A stretch of 64,000 nucleotides of DNA from Zygnema cylindricum (GCA_037447655.1 JBBHKE010002720.1:126001-190000); one strand, 5' to 3'. Shown: positions 20,706 to 33,375, counted from the first letter of the stretch. The notes: generated by a model from the letters alone, not told the origin. Made by a program: numbers and translations.

Positions 20706-23700
20706 GGTTATGGGCCCACCCTCTAGGGTGCCCACCTTCAATGGATCTGGGTTCATCTATTGGGAAGCCATGATGATGGGAGCTTTGTGTGAAAAACGAT
20801 ACTGGGGTATCGTCAGTGGACAAGTGAAACGTCCACCTTCAGGAACTCCACCAGGATTTGGGGGAGTCAGGTTTCCTGCAACAACGGCTGCCTCGGCGGA
20901 GGAGGCAGATGATGGGGACAGCAGTGTGTCCGAAAAGGGGAAAGGGAAGGAGACACCCCTTACTCCTATTGCCACAGTATCGGGAGCGGCAATCGTGAAA
21001 ACCGTGGAGAACGATACTCAAATGTGGGAGGATGTAAACATGGCTGCCAAGAACTTCATTCTGAGGCACCTCACTCAAGGTTTGGCCACTCCTCATCTTC
21101 ACATTTACAAGGCCGAGGAGTTGTGGGTGAGTTTGGTGGAAATTTATAGAGCTGGAACTATTCAGGAGCTCCTGTTGGCTGAGCAAAAGCTATTGAGTTA
21201 CACTTACAAAGGAGGAAAGATGTTAGATTACTGTAATGATATTTCTTGTTTGTATATCGAAATGGAAAGTGCCGGGTGGATAGGTACAATGAAAATGAAA
21301 GTTAACACCCTTATCATGAAATTACCGAATGAGTTCGAAAACTTAGTGTACCGAGTACAGGGAATGCCTGATAGTTCATGGAAAAGGAACACAGTAGTCA
21401 GGATGATACTTGTGTAGGAAAACACAATGGAGATTAGGAGAGGAGGAAAGAGCATTCAAGCTCTAGCAGTAGGAGGGTACCGATGGGGAAAGGACTCGAA
21501 GAAACCTTATAGAGGGGAAAGAGATCATTCAGGGGGACAAAGGCCCCCAAAGGGTCTTTGTCATTATTGCAAAAAGCCGGGGCACTTTATTGCAGATTGT
21601 GTCAAGTTATCAAAGCTGAGGCTCCAAGAGAATTGTGGAGGAGGTTCTTCCGGAGGGAAGAAAAAGGCACTTGTGGTTACAAAGTGTCAGGAGAAACCGA
21701 GGATGAGTCCTCTGAGGAGGATGGGGAGCTTCTTCTTGACGAGGGTCTGGAGGAGAAGGAAATCCCTCGGAGGCAAAAGTGTGCCTTTGGAGCAATTCGG
21801 GAAGCTCCACAGGAAGGATGGATCATTGACTCAGGTGCATCCATGCATATGTGTCGTGATAAAGAACTCTTCACTAAGCTAAGAAAGATTCCTACTGTAG
21901 AGATAGAGTACGGGGATGGGAGAGTGGTTACTACAGATCTAGTGGGATCAGTAGATCTGAAAGTCTTAGTGGAGGGTAAGACTTCTATACTTACATTCTC
22001 AGATGTACTTTACATTCCACAGCTGAGTAAAAACCTTGTCTCTACGTCTGTGTTAGATGACAAAGAGTTTGATACCTTCACCAGAAAGGGAGTCTTTACA
22101 GCTAAGTATGGGGATGAAGTTTACTTCACAGCAGATAAGGGTAGCCAAGGAATGTTTAGGCTTAACTTGAGTAATGAAAAGAAGAATGCTTACTATGTTG
22201 GTGTTCCTAAGGTGATGATTTGGCATAAGCGGTTGGGGCATGTACATTTTGATAGGTTAAGGGAAATGAAAAAACTTGGGGTAGTAGATGGCATTGAGTT
22301 TGGGGATAATGAAATGATGGATGATTGTAGTGGTTGTGCTCAAGGTAAGGCTCACAGACTTCCCTTTCCCAAAGCCGCCACATATAGAGGTGAGAAAGTA
22401 TTAGATTTAGTCCACACAGATATCTGGGGGCCTGCAAAAGTACCTTTGGTTGGAGGAAAGAGGTTTATGATGACAATAATTGATGACTGGTCTAGATACT
22501 CGAGAATCTACTTTCTGAAAACAAAGTCTGAAGCATCAACTTACTTCAAAGAATATAAAGCTTGGTGTGAGAAGTTGCATGAAACCCCCATTAAAAGGAT
22601 AAGGAGTGATAATGGGGGGGAATATACCTCTAACGAGTTTGAGGAATATTTGAGAGATGAGGGAGTGCAGCACCAGAAAACTGTACCATATAACCTAGAA
22701 CAAAATGGGGTAGCTGAGAGGTTGAATAGAACACTAGGAGATAGTGCATGTAGTATGTTGGCAGACAAGAAAATAGGAAAGAGATTTTGGGCGGAGGCAA
22801 TGAACTGTGCCAACTATATTAAAAATAGAGTCCTTACCTCAGCTGTAAAGGGAGTGACACCTTATGAGAGATGGGTTGGAAGGAAACCAGATATCTCACA
22901 CCTTAAAGTATTTGGTAGCCAAGTTTACAGTCTTGACACAGATAGGAAAAACTGGAAACTAGATGCTAAGGGAAAACCTGGATACTTTGTGGGATATGAT
23001 GAGGATGTTAAGGGATATAGAGTCTATGACTTAGCAAAGAAAGATATCATTCTGGTCAAACACTTAGTTGTCATGGATGAAGGGAAGTCATTTGACCCCT
23101 TCAAATATACAAAGAAGATAAGGATCAGATTTTTTTTTTGAGTCCGAAAGTGAGGAGAACTCAGTCTTTCCCGAAAAAGACATGAGTGAAACTGTGATTA
23201 CAGATTCAGGGGAGATCGAAGATACAGGAGACTCACCGGAAACCTCACATACTCCTATGGACTTCGAGGAGATGGAAGAAGCGGGACAAGATACGGTTTT
23301 TATGGACAAGGGAGCCGATGAGACAGTGAGAAGAAATCCAAGACTTCCATCCATTCCAGCTTCGGAGTTTGAGGGAGGAAGGAGGAGCAGCAAAATGATA
23401 CAGGAAAAACAAGCTGCCCATAAGGTAACTAAGCTATCTCACCCAGATGAGCCTCAATCTTACTTAGAGGCAGTGAATATTCCAGAGAAAGAAAGATGGA
23501 TTAGAGCCATAAATGATGAGATGGCTTCTATCATGGAAGCAAATACTTGGGAACTAGCGGATTGCCCTCCAGACAGAAAACCTATTGGATGTAAATGGGT
23601 ATTTAAACTAAAACTGAACCCAGATAATACAATTGAGAGGTATAAGGCTCGATTGGTTGCAAAGGGGTTCACCCAAAAAGAGGGGATTGACTATGAGGAG

Positions 23701-25040
23701 ACCTTTGCTCTAGTTGTTCGGTTCCCATCGGTAAGGATTCTCCTCAGTATGGCCGCAGCGGAAGACATGGAAATTCACCAGATGGATATTAAGACTGCTT
23801 TTCTTAATGGTGAGTTAGAGGAAGAAATTTTTATGAGGCAACCCGAGGGGTTTGTGGAAGAAGGAGAAGAGAGCAAAGTGTGCAGGCTCATAAAGTCCTT
23901 ATATGGACTGAAACAGGCTCTCGACAGTGGAATAAGAAACTAGATGAGTTTCTCACCGATCTGGGATACATCCGGATCAGCTCTGACCATTCTATCTATA
24001 TGTTTGAAGATGAGAATGGTGTCATTTTTATTGCAATTTATGTGGATGATCTGCTTGTGTTAAGTAAGTCTTTAGATAATATCAATAGGCTAAAGAAAGA
24101 TCTTAGGGGCAGATTTGATATGAAGGATTTAGGGGAGGCAAAATATATTTTGGGGATCCAAATGGAGAGAGATAGAGGGAAGAAGATTATCAGACTTACT
24201 CAGAAAGAAGGAATAGGTAATATGCTTGAGAAATTCCAGATGGAAAATGCTAACACTTCTACCACTCCCATGGACTTGAAAAAAGTAAGTGATGGGAGTG
24301 TAGAAGGAGGAGTGATGATCTTAGACGATCAGATGAGTCTAGAGGAGAGAGAGTTCATGAAGTCTATTCCTTATAGACAGGTCGTAGGAAGCTTAATCTA
24401 TTTTATGAACTGTACCAGGCCGGACATAGCGGCAGCAGTTGGAGTACTCAGTAGGAGTCTTAATGATCCTAGGAAGAGAGATTGGGAGGCAGCCAAGAGA
24501 GTCATGAGATATCTGGTGGGAACTAGAGAGTTATGGTTGCATTTGGGAGGGGAGCATACTGATATCACCACTTGGAGTGACGCCAGTTATGGGGATGCAC
24601 CTATGAGAAGATGCACTTCTGGATATGTTTTGTATGTGGGGGAAGGTGCTTGCTGTTGGAGCAGTAAGCAACAAAAGGTGGTTGCTCAGTCTACTATGGA
24701 GGCTGAGTATATGGCGTTGTGTTCTGCTGTAAAAGAACTAATGTGGGTGAAATCATTGTTACAAGAACTGGGATTTATGAAGGAGGGAGTGCATGAAATC
24801 TTTTGCGATAACCAAGCTGCAATTGCAATTGCAGCCAATCCAAAACACCATTTCAAAGCAAAACATATGGACATAAGATTAAGCTTCGTAAGAGAAAAAG
24901 TTGAAAATAAAATTCTAAATCTTGTGTATAGACCTGATGAAGAAATGGTGGCTGACATGATGACCAAACTTGTGCCCTCTCCTAAACTAAAATATTGTCG
25001 GGAAAAATGCGGGTTGAAAGAAAAATTAAAATTAGACTAG
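20686..25040 (+). pseudogene. Element E gag-pol, interrupted
   Basis: Polyprotein of a copia element. Gag starts at 20686 in the LTR and is stopped by TAG 21415-21417 (CAG in relatives). The CCHC knuckle is at 21559-21600. A one-base deletion near 21683 shifts frame. Protease DSGA is at 21828-21839, integrase HHCC at 22223-22340, and the D, D, E residues fall near 22419, 22608 and 22716 (GVAE). A T-run near 23130 adds a frameshift before RT, and one base is missing near 23915 inside KQAPRQW. RT YVDD is at 24039-24050. RNase H runs from TTWSDASYGD (about 24570) to DMMTK, ending at TAG 25038-25040. It is defective but every domain is present. Confidence 0.92.
20706..20720 (+). other. Element E primer-binding site (half-tRNA-Met type)
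   Basis: GGTTATGGGCCCACC starts at the first base after the LTR. It is complementary over 15 nt to the anticodon stem-loop of plant initiator tRNA-Met, ending at the anticodon-loop side, as in Drosophila copia and yeast Ty5, where a cleaved 5' tRNA half is the primer. It is read through as Gag codons. Confidence 0.82.
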
Positions 25041-25053
25041 AAAATAAGGGGAG
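25041..25053 (+). other. Element E polypurine tract
   Basis: AAAATAAGGGGAG directly before the 3' LTR, immediately after the gag-pol stop codon. The same tract occurs in J and, on the minus strand, in F and H. Confidence 0.85.
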
Positions 25054-26100
25054 TGTTGAAATTTATAGATTTCTATAGTATTTTCTAGGTTTAAATATGT
25101 TTTTATAAAAGGAAAAAGAAAAGGACGGACAGCCTGCCTCCACCTCCGCTCTCTAGCCCCCATACTTGCTGTAGTCACTGAAAGAAAGAGAGAGAGGTTG
25201 ATCTATGGCTGCCTTAGTTCAACAGACAGCTATTTTTAGTAGGTTACTAAAAATATATTTGACGGACCAGAGATTTGATCCCGGTACCTGCGGTTCGTCA
25301 AATCGACCGGTAGCGGTCAGCTTTATCCTAATAGACTAGGACCAATGCTAAGTGCTATGGTATGTGATAGATATATATTTAGTTCGAAAGGATAAAGTTC
25401 ATTTAACTAAAACTGTTTACGGCGTACATATATACAGTTTTATAAAGTACGTCGTACGACGCTAATTCAAAACGGATACCACGCATTTTATTTCTACATC
25501 GGAACAAATATCGCGCAAGTATTTATTCCGGCCAAGATTACGTTTCGCATATAATCCAACGGCCCACATCATCGCCGAAATCCCGGAGTGGTCACTTTGG
25601 CATTTATTGACGTGGCATCACCTGGCGCCACGTGGGGAGACATCATTCGGTCGCGGGAATTCCGAGGAACGTACGGATGAGTGGAAAGTATACACGCGTC
25701 CACTTATGGCCTTGTCGTACAGAGGCCGTACAGAAAGTACATCGGCACTAGTACTTTCTAGTACTATACAGTTTTATGATTGGTTCGTACAGGCAGTAGA
25801 TAGGAGCTGTGAGAGGGAATTAGGAAAAACTAGGACTTAGGAAAATTTAGGTAGATAGTCCTCTCTCTCAGAGAGTTTGTATAAATTGGCATCTTTGCCA
25901 CCCTATAACTTATCGCCTGGTTGGCCGTTTTCAGTGATTCTTTTTTCTACGGACTCAGGGGAGTCCAGGCTACACAGGGGTGCAGTCAAATTGTCAGTTT
26001 GCCTTCTTGGGCAGCAGTGGTTGTGGCTTAAAGTGGGTTAGTTAAATACTATCTAGAGGCTTCCTGTATTCAGTGGTCCAATGGAGGACACAGAATTGCA
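25054..26100 (+). repeat. Element E 3' LTR
   Basis: 1047 bp, near-identical to the 5' LTR. Differences include CTAGA/CTATA early on, a 2-bp AG indel near 25190, and CTGTGG/CAGTGG near the end. It ends GAATTGCA at 26100. Confidence 0.95.
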
Positions 26101-26105
26101 TGTAC

Positions 26106-26414
26106 GTTTCAATGTTCATTTCGTAAGTTGCTAAATATAATGTGTCGCCGCGTTAGTTTTTATATCTTTATCAAATAAAATTTGTACAATGATTCATTAC
26201 ACCTCTGTACGGCTGTCATCCGTGAGGTCACAAAATTATACCTTGGTCCTAACAGCCTATGTTTTTGCAAGAGTTATGCCTTCTGCCTGTCTTCTCATCT
26301 GCATAAGGTAGCCACCTGCTATGCCTTCTGCCTATCTTCTAATCTGCTTGAGTAAGCCATGATTGCTTGTAACAGTAACAGTGGATCGAACTTGTTCGGA
26401 AATGGGTATTTATG
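26106..26414. other. Unassigned segment right of element E
   Basis: About 310 bp, perhaps the rest of the minus-strand LTR that E entered, but the match is too weak to assert. It contains a diverged local duplication of (G/C)TTATGCCTTCTGCCT with TCTTCTCATCTGC / TCTTCTAATCTGC (about 26275-26355). Confidence 0.35.
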
Positions 26415-27341
26415 TGTTACAAATGTAGAGTTTTGAGTTTGATAGACGTCCGCAAAAAAATGGCAAGATTTGGGGTTGTATTTTAAAAGATATAGTGATT
26501 AGTGTATTTAGGCGATAGTGCGAGGTCAAAATAACGAATGGGTGTTCATTGTTAAGAGTTAAGGGTCAAACTAGCGGTGGAATTTAAGGTGTACGTTTAT
26601 AAAGTACTAAACAGAATCAATATTTCTTTAGGTACGCACGATGGTTCGTTTCTTACAATTTTTAGTACGAAACGTCATTTTCACTTTATGGAATTTCGTA
26701 GGAAGTTTTGCATGCGAAATTTGCGACGCACGTTCGTGTGAAGTCACGTTTCGTTTGGCGTGAACTTTTGCACGTATATGTTATGTAGTGAAACGTAGCG
26801 TTTGATTGGTTAGATATGCTACGAAGTTAGTAAGAGATTTCGCACGTTTTTGCATTGGTCAATCTAAGTCCTTGTTGATCAATGATTGGCCCTGGTAAAA
26901 CTTGTTCAACGGAGCGTTGACTATGGCCTAGCGAGTCCAAGGCGATGATAGATAAATAGTGAAGTTTAAGAGGAGAGTAAACATGTTTTTCTTTGGAAAA
27001 GTTTGTGGAAATTCTGACTGATCTTGGTCCTAAGCGATTAAAACCAAATTGGAGCAATGGCATTTTTGCATTGAAATCTCTTACAAACTAAGTAGTATTT
27101 TAGAAGTTAAGAGATAGAATTATTAAGAGTGGAGAGTAGTGGAAAACACTTTAAAAGAAAGGTTGAGCCACGAGGGCAAGAGACCAAGCTAATGTTATGT
27201 GGATAGAAGCTTCTTCTAATTTAAAGTTTATCCTTATGTGAGTGATGTCTAATGTGAATGTATATTTCCCAATGTGTGGAACGTGTGATTCAAATTGGTT
27301 GTAGTAATGGGATTTTCTAAGAGGTAGGAGATCCTTTTACA
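26415..27341 (+). repeat. LTR of the TGTTA...TTACA family
   Basis: About 930 bp matching, over most of its length, the LTR at 52431-53228 (shared TTCGTAGGAAGTTT(T/C)GC, GAGATTTCGCACGTTTTT, AGTTTATCCTTAT). Ends TGTTAC and TTTTACA. No primer site follows here, and flanks TTATG and TTGCC do not match, so it may be a solo LTR left by recombination or deletion. It abuts the truncated LTR of element F. Confidence 0.7.
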
Positions 27342-27449
27342 TTGCCTGCAAGTTCTTAGTGACTACGACAAGTATCAGAACTGTAGAATGACGATAGACT
27401 AACAAAATAGATAGGATATAAAATACTTTTTCAACACTCCCCTTATTTT

Positions 27450-30400
27450 CTAGTCTATCTTTTCTTTCAGTCCACACATCTCCCTACAAAATATCAATTT
27501 GCAAGAAGGAACCGGCTTAGTCATCATATGTGATACCATTTCTCCATTTGGTTTATATTCCAAACTAATTATTGTGTCCTCAACCTTCTCTCTAACAAAG
27601 CTCAAACGAATATCTAAATGCTTTGTTTTAAAATGATGCTTAAGATTTGCTGCAATTGTAATTGCAGCTTGATTATCACAAAATATCTTTTGCACGTCAT
27701 TCTTCATATATCCAAGTTCTTAGAGCAAAGATTTCACCCACATTAATTATTTCACAGCTGTACAAGAGGCCATATACTCAGCCTCCATGGTGGACTGAGC
27801 AATCACCTTTTGTTGCTTGGTGCTCCAACAGCAAGCCTTATTCCCAATATACAACACACACCCAGAAGTACACCTCATCATCGGAGCATCCGAATAACTG
27901 GCATCACTCCAAGTGGTGATTTAAGTAATATCCCTTCCCAAATGCAACCACAAATCTCTCGTTCCTATCAAGTATCGCATGACCCTTTTGGTCGCTTCTT
28001 AATCTTTCTTCCTAAGATCATTCAGACTCCTACTTAACACCCCCTCAGCGGCTGCTATACTAGAACGAGTACAATTTATAAAATAGATCAAACTACCGAC
28101 AACCTGTTTGTACGAAATAGTTTGCATAATCTTGCTTTTTTCAAGTCCTAACTCATTATCCAAAATCAAAACTCCCTCTTCTAGGCTCCCCTTATTTCCC
28201 TTTTTTAAATCCATTGGAGTCGTAAAACCATTTACTTTATCTATTTGAATTTTTTCAAGCATATTTCCTATCGCTTCCTATTGAGTTAGTCTATTACTAT
28301 TTTTTTCTCTCTATCCCTCTCCATCTGAATTCCCAAAATATACTTTGCCTCCCCTTAGTCTTTCATTTCAAATCTACTATTTAGATCCTTTTTAAATTTA
28401 TTAATTTTCTTTATTGATTTACTCAAAACAAGCAAATCATCAACATATATGGCAATGAAACTTATACCTTCCTCATCCTCAAATAGATTGATATAATGAT
28501 CGAAACTGATTTGGATATATCTCAGTCTTGTCAAAAACTCATCTAGTTTCTTGATCGATTGGCGTGGAGCTAGCTTTAGTCCATAAAGAGATTTTATGAA
28601 TCTGCACACCTTATTATCTTCTCCTTTCTCCACAAATCCTTCAGGCTGTCACATGAAGATCTCTTCTTCTAATTCTCCGTGTAAGAAGACTGTTTTGATT
28701 TCCATCTGGTGCACTTCAATGTCTTCCGCTGCCGATAGACTAAGTGTTGTTCTTTAGTCTAAAATAGACCGCAGAAGCGACCCAAACTATCATGCAAGAA
28801 GTTAAGTAAAGTTAGGCCAATGAACAGTCATTTGAAATGCATCCTCCATATGCCTACACAGACGCAACAGACAACATTTAGGGATCCGTGAAAATCACAA
28901 CTCACCCTAGGACAATGCATGATATAACAAACATAACATTAAGGTTTGATGGAGTAATCAACATAAACAAACCTTAGGATAACATCTAAGGTTTGATGGA
29001 ATAATCAACATAACAAACCCTAGGACAAATGCATTAACAATGCATATCAAACACATATATAAAATAACATAAATAAATAATAACAAACAAATGCATCACA
29101 CATAAACAAAAGTATAATCAAATAATCATTATATCATTCAAAGTGCATGACCTAATCGACAACCCTAAAATACTACATCTTTGGTCCCCACTTTACTAAC
29201 CAGCATTGATGAATTCGCTAACAAAGCTCATAGCTATATATACACTTGTGAGCTGTTAACAAATCACTAACCGTCAAAATATCCAACATAACTTCCACTA
29301 AAACATAATATCCTATTACGGCAAAATCCTAACTGGAAATTACGTAACTATCATTATCTCCTATTTAAACATGATAACCTACTATTAAGAATAAACTTAT
29401 CGTAAGCGTACACCTGAAAGTCAAGCAATCGTAAGCGTACACTTGTCTGCAAATACGACACATAAATTAAAGTGTCGATATCCTCATTAATCACGTAAAA
29501 TATAACTATTTTAATCAACACTAAATCATTAGTTCGTATAAAATAAAATATTGATGTCTCAAATAAATACACCGACGCGTCCGCAAAATACGCGTCATAA
29601 GTGACAACCCGCTTAGTCACTTGTAGATAAATCCACGTAGTGAACCGACATCGCATATGTACGGTCCACTAGATAATGCGTCATAAAAAAAAAAACAATG
29701 TGATCTCTTTAAAAATATTGGCGGACGCCGTCCGCCCTCAACGTGTACCTCGAACCACTGCCGAAATTAATCCGTACCTTCTAAATCTTTTCCGTACTGA
29801 ATATGCGTCGTTTGCAATAAATGCGCCTGTTGCAAACTGTTTTGTACGTGCGACGTACTATTTTAACTTGTCGCATTCTGTTTTGTACGTGCGACGTACT
29901 ATTTTAACTTTTGGAATATTTACATCGGATCGCTTCGCGATCCGCCGTCCATTTCACTTACGCATTCGGCGCCACTCAATTACTCCATTAATTTTACTCA
30001 TGCATTTAATTCCCCTATCGGCAAATCCTTTCGAACCTCCACATTATATCAGGTAATTACATACGCATGCGCACGCATGTACGAAACTGAATCTTCCAAA
30101 AACAACACTAAGTAGTATCTGGACGATTGAAAATCTAACAACCGGGGCGAAGGTCTTCTCATAATCAATTCCCTCTTTTTGTGTGAACCCCTTTGCCACT
30201 AATCGGCCTTGTATCGCTCGATAGTGTTATCTTGATTGAGTTTCAACTTAAATACCCACTTGCATCCTATCGGCTTTCTGTCCGGAGGGCAATCCAGTAG
30301 CTCCCATGTGTTTGCTTCCATAATGGAAGCCATCTCATCATTAATGGTTGTCATCCATCTACTATGTTCCAAACTATTAACTGCTTCCGAGTAAGTCTGC

Positions 30401-31521
30401 GGTTCGCTCAAATGTGACAACTTCTTTACCTTGTTGTTCACTTATCTTTCTTGTAGTCTCTTACTGCTTCTCCTTCCTCCTTCAAAATTTGATGCTCGAA
30501 TAAAGGGTAATCTCAGATTTATTCGGATAACTTTATCTTTTTCCCTATCCGTGGAGTCCATCTGCGCGCGTTCATCATCCATTTCTGGTGTTTCCTCGTT
30601 CTCTTCCTCGGTTTGAATCGTAAGCTGTGACTCTAAGAGAGGGTCACTCTCAGTCAAATTCTTCTCTTCCTCTGCAAGGTCAGGCTGGACGAGAGTTTGG
30701 TTAGAAGAATTTGAATCTAACTCATTTTCGGATTCAATTCTATTTCTAACCTGTTTAGTGTATATAAAGGGATCTATAGACTTTCCTTCATCCATGACTA
30801 CCAAGTGTTTTACTAGAATGATGTCTTCTCTTCCGAGATCATAAACTATATATCCCTTTACATTTTCATCATACCCAAGTAGGTATCCAAGCTTTGCTTT
30901 GCATCTAACTTCGTATAAAATTTTAATATGTTTAAGCTAAACACTTGCCTTCTGAACACCTTTAAGTGTGAAATATTAGGTTTTCTCCCGGTCCATCTTT
31001 CATAAGGTGTTTTTCCTTTTACGGCCGAAGTAAGGACTCTATTTTTGAGATAGTTAGCACAATTTAAAGCTTCCGCCCAAAAACGTTTTCTTATCTTTTT
31101 ATCCAACAACATGCTATGGGGACTATCACTTAATGTCTCATTTAGTCTCTCGGCTACACCGTTTTGTTTTCGATTCTTTCGAATAGTCTATTGGTGTTGA
31201 ACCCCTTCCTCTTTCAAAAAATCCTCAAACACATTAGAAGTGTATTCCCCCCTATTATCACTCCTCACTCTCTTTATCATTCTCTCATGAAGCTTCACAC
31301 TCCATGTTATATACTATTTAAAGTAAAGTGAAGCCTCAGATTTCTTTTTCAAGAAATATACTCTAGAGTATCTAGACCAATCATCAATGATAGTAAGTAT
31401 AAATCTTTTCCCTTCAACTGATGGCAATTTGGTCGGTCCCCATATGTCAGTATGAACTAAATCTAGGACTTTTTCTCTTTTATAAGTTGAAGTTTTTGGG
31501 AAAGGTAATCTGTGGGCCTTA
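27450..31521 (-). pseudogene. Element F pol remnant (integrase C-half, RT, RNase H)
   Basis: RNase H is at 27450-27960 (IFCDNQAAITIAANLKHHFK..., stop at the polypurine tract). RT is in two parts: 28000-28739, with FIAIYVDDLLVLSK near 28430-28460, and 30113-30440 (NTWELLDCPPDRKPIGCKWVFKLKL). The acidic hinge is 30442-30804, and integrase 30858-31521 retains the KKIRKRFWAEALNCANYLKNRV and TPYERW(T) motifs. Several frameshifts and stops are present. It resembles elements G, H and J more than E in coding sequence. Confidence 0.85.
28745..30107 (-). mobile_element. Solo LTR, TGTTGTTT family, with perfect target duplication CTAAG
   Basis: 1363 bp, TGTTGTTCTT...CCAAAAACAACA, flanked by CTAAG at 28740-28744 and 30108-30112. 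It interrupts RT of element F. It contains two strong hairpins, GGCGGACGCCGTCCGCC (29720-29736) and GGATCGCTTCGCGATCC (29927-29943), and a local duplication of TTTTGTACGTGCGACGTAC (near 29840 and 29882). It is the best full-length example of the family that also supplies U3 of element D. Confidence 0.93.
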
Positions 31522-32372
31522 CTAGTGTTGGGTATCGGGTAAATTCATATCGCGATAATTTCGATATTCCATATATCGAATATCAATCGAGCAGATTCTT
31601 TGATATATCGTACCGAGACCAACATAAATTATCGCGATATACATCGCGATATATAGTATTTTTTAAATTTAATATTTTATATTTTAATATAATATGTTAT
31701 TTTATTGAAAAATACTATTTGTCTAATACGTATATTTGTTTCCAGAATCCGTGTACGCCAAGTCAAAAAACCTCAAAAATTTGGCAAAGTACCGAAATCT
31801 GTGTACGCCGAGTCGAAAACTTCCGAAATTTATCCAACTACCGGAATCCGTGTACACCGAGGAAGAAAATCTCAAAATTTGGCAAAGTACCGCAATCCGT
31901 GTACGTCGAGTCGAAAACTTCCGAAATTTGGCCAACAACCAGAATCCGTGTACGCCGAGTCAAAAAACCTCAAAAATTTATCTTACTACCGGAATCCGTG
32001 TACGCCAAGTAAAAAAAAATGAAATTTGGTTGAGTACCAAAATCTGTGTATGCCGAGTCAAAAAACCTCGAAAGTTTGGCAAAGTACCGAAATTCGTGTA
32101 CGCCGAGTCGAAAAATCTCAAAATTTGGCTAAGTACCAGGATCCGTGTACGCCAAGTCGAAAAATTTGAAAATTTAGCCAACTACATTGCGCATCTTATT
32201 ATTGTCATCAACTCTAATTTGGGTTCTTAAAATTTTGATTTTTTTCCAGAAATAGTATAAGTGATTTTATTTTTTCATTGACTTTAATTGAGGTTTTGTA
32301 CAAAATAACGTCAAGACCAAAAGTACAGCTATATATAATTAGTGTGGTGTACGGATGATGTATGACCGTACA
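31522..32372. other. AT-rich segment with CGATA palindromes, possible DNA-transposon end
   Basis: Starts CTAGTGTTGGGTATCGGG and continues with TATCGCGATA/CGATATATCG palindromes to about 31660, like the ends of some hAT elements. It then holds a minisatellite and AT-rich DNA up to the target site of element G. No transposase and no matching opposite end were found. Confidence 0.4.
31741..32188 (+). repeat. Minisatellite: about 9 units of 48-50 bp
   Basis: Each unit contains AATCCGTGTACGCCGAGTC followed by an A-rich part and AAATTTGGCAAAGTACC. Units are 48-50 bp and diverged. The period is not a multiple of three, so overlapping open frames in several phases arise as an artefact. Confidence 0.92.
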
Positions 32373-32377
32373 TATAT

Positions 32378-33375
32378 TGCAACTCTGAGACCTCCATTGG
32401 TCCTCAGAGTAGTCAGCTTACTAGAAGCCTCTAGGGTAACCTTAATCCCTTAGTCTTTTTGTGAGTATTGCAGACACCTTGACAGAATACATATTGACCA
32501 AAGTGCACCCCTTAGAAGGAGCTGACTCCCCTGAGTCTGCCACAAAAAGAATCCTTGAATATGCTCTTCGAGCTGTAAATTATTAATGGTCAAAGATGAC
32601 CTTTTATACAAAAGCCCTCTGGGAGGGAGGCTGCTACCTATTATTTTCTAAGTCCTGAACCCCTCTCTTATATCTCTACTATTTCAATACAGAGCCAATC
32701 AATTCAGTGTACAGTACAGAAAGGTACTTGGCCCAGAGTACTTTCTGTACGGCCATTGTACGACTTGGCCAAGAAAGCGACGCTTGTCATATCTGGGTTA
32801 GCCATGGTATGTCCCGGAGATGTCGCCATCTAATGTCATGTTGCCACATGTCACCCGACGTGATTATGACCGCAAACCGCCAAATCGTCTATTTCGAGAT
32901 GCCGGCATCTTCCACCGCCGTCCGATTGATATCGCTTTAATTTATAGCCGTTAAAATACCAGCCATGCTTTTCGATGTGTTTCTATCTAACTATGTCTAT
33001 ATGATTGTGGTCTGTTCATCAGTTAAATGAACTTTCCTATTTGCACATCTTTAAGTAGCTATCATACCCCATATATTTCGACACAGGTGCTAGGCTATAT
33101 GGTAACGACGCTAGGCTATCTGGACGGACAATAGGTTCTAAGATCAAATCCTGGGTCCGTTAACCATTTTGGTAAGTTTAATTTAGGGCTGCCTTCTGAC
33201 TCTAGGAGAAGCATAGGTAGCCATGGCTCTAGCTTCTTCTTCAGCCTCTAGTGATTACGACAAGTATGGGGGCTATAGAGAGAAGTTAGAAGCAGGCTAC
33301 CTATGCTTTTCCTTCCTCATTTTAGATTACTTAAGAAACCTAGAAAATACATAACAAAACCTTTTAATTTCAACA
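32378..33375 (-). repeat. Element G 3' LTR
   Basis: 998 bp, TGTTGAAATTAAAAG at 33375 to GAGTTGCA at 32378 (minus strand). It contains the GTAC stem-loop (GTACAGAAAGGTAC / GTACTTTCTGTAC around 32712-32755) and an antisense tRNA-like stretch near 33087-33165. Confidence 0.92.

Larger units (their letters stand above)
19657..26100 (+). mobile_element. Element E: complete Ty1/copia retrotransposon, 6.44 kb
   Basis: 5' LTR 19657-20705, primer site 20706-20720, gag-pol 20686-25040, polypurine tract 25041-25053, 3' LTR 25054-26100. Flanks TGTAT (19652-19656) and TGTAC (26101-26105) are a 5-bp target duplication with one change. The LTRs differ at about a dozen positions plus a 2-bp indel over 1047 bp (about 1.1%), so it is fairly recent, but gag-pol already carries one nonsense codon and several frameshifts. 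Confidence 0.95.
27342..31521 (-). mobile_element. Element F: copia remnant, split by a solo LTR, truncated at both ends
   Basis: Minus strand. Only 95 bp of the 3' LTR remain (27342-27436), then the polypurine tract (27437-27449), RNase H, RT, hinge and the integrase C-terminal half, ending at 31521 in the GKAHRLPF stretch, where AT-rich DNA begins. A solo LTR (28745-30107) interrupts RT. Gag, protease, primer site and 5' LTR are missing. Confidence 0.86.

Noticed and set aside
31512-32230. Four overlapping frames rich in NPCTPSQK / RIRVRR / ESVYAES repeats
   Set aside because: Artefact of the 50-bp minisatellite, whose period rotates through all frames.
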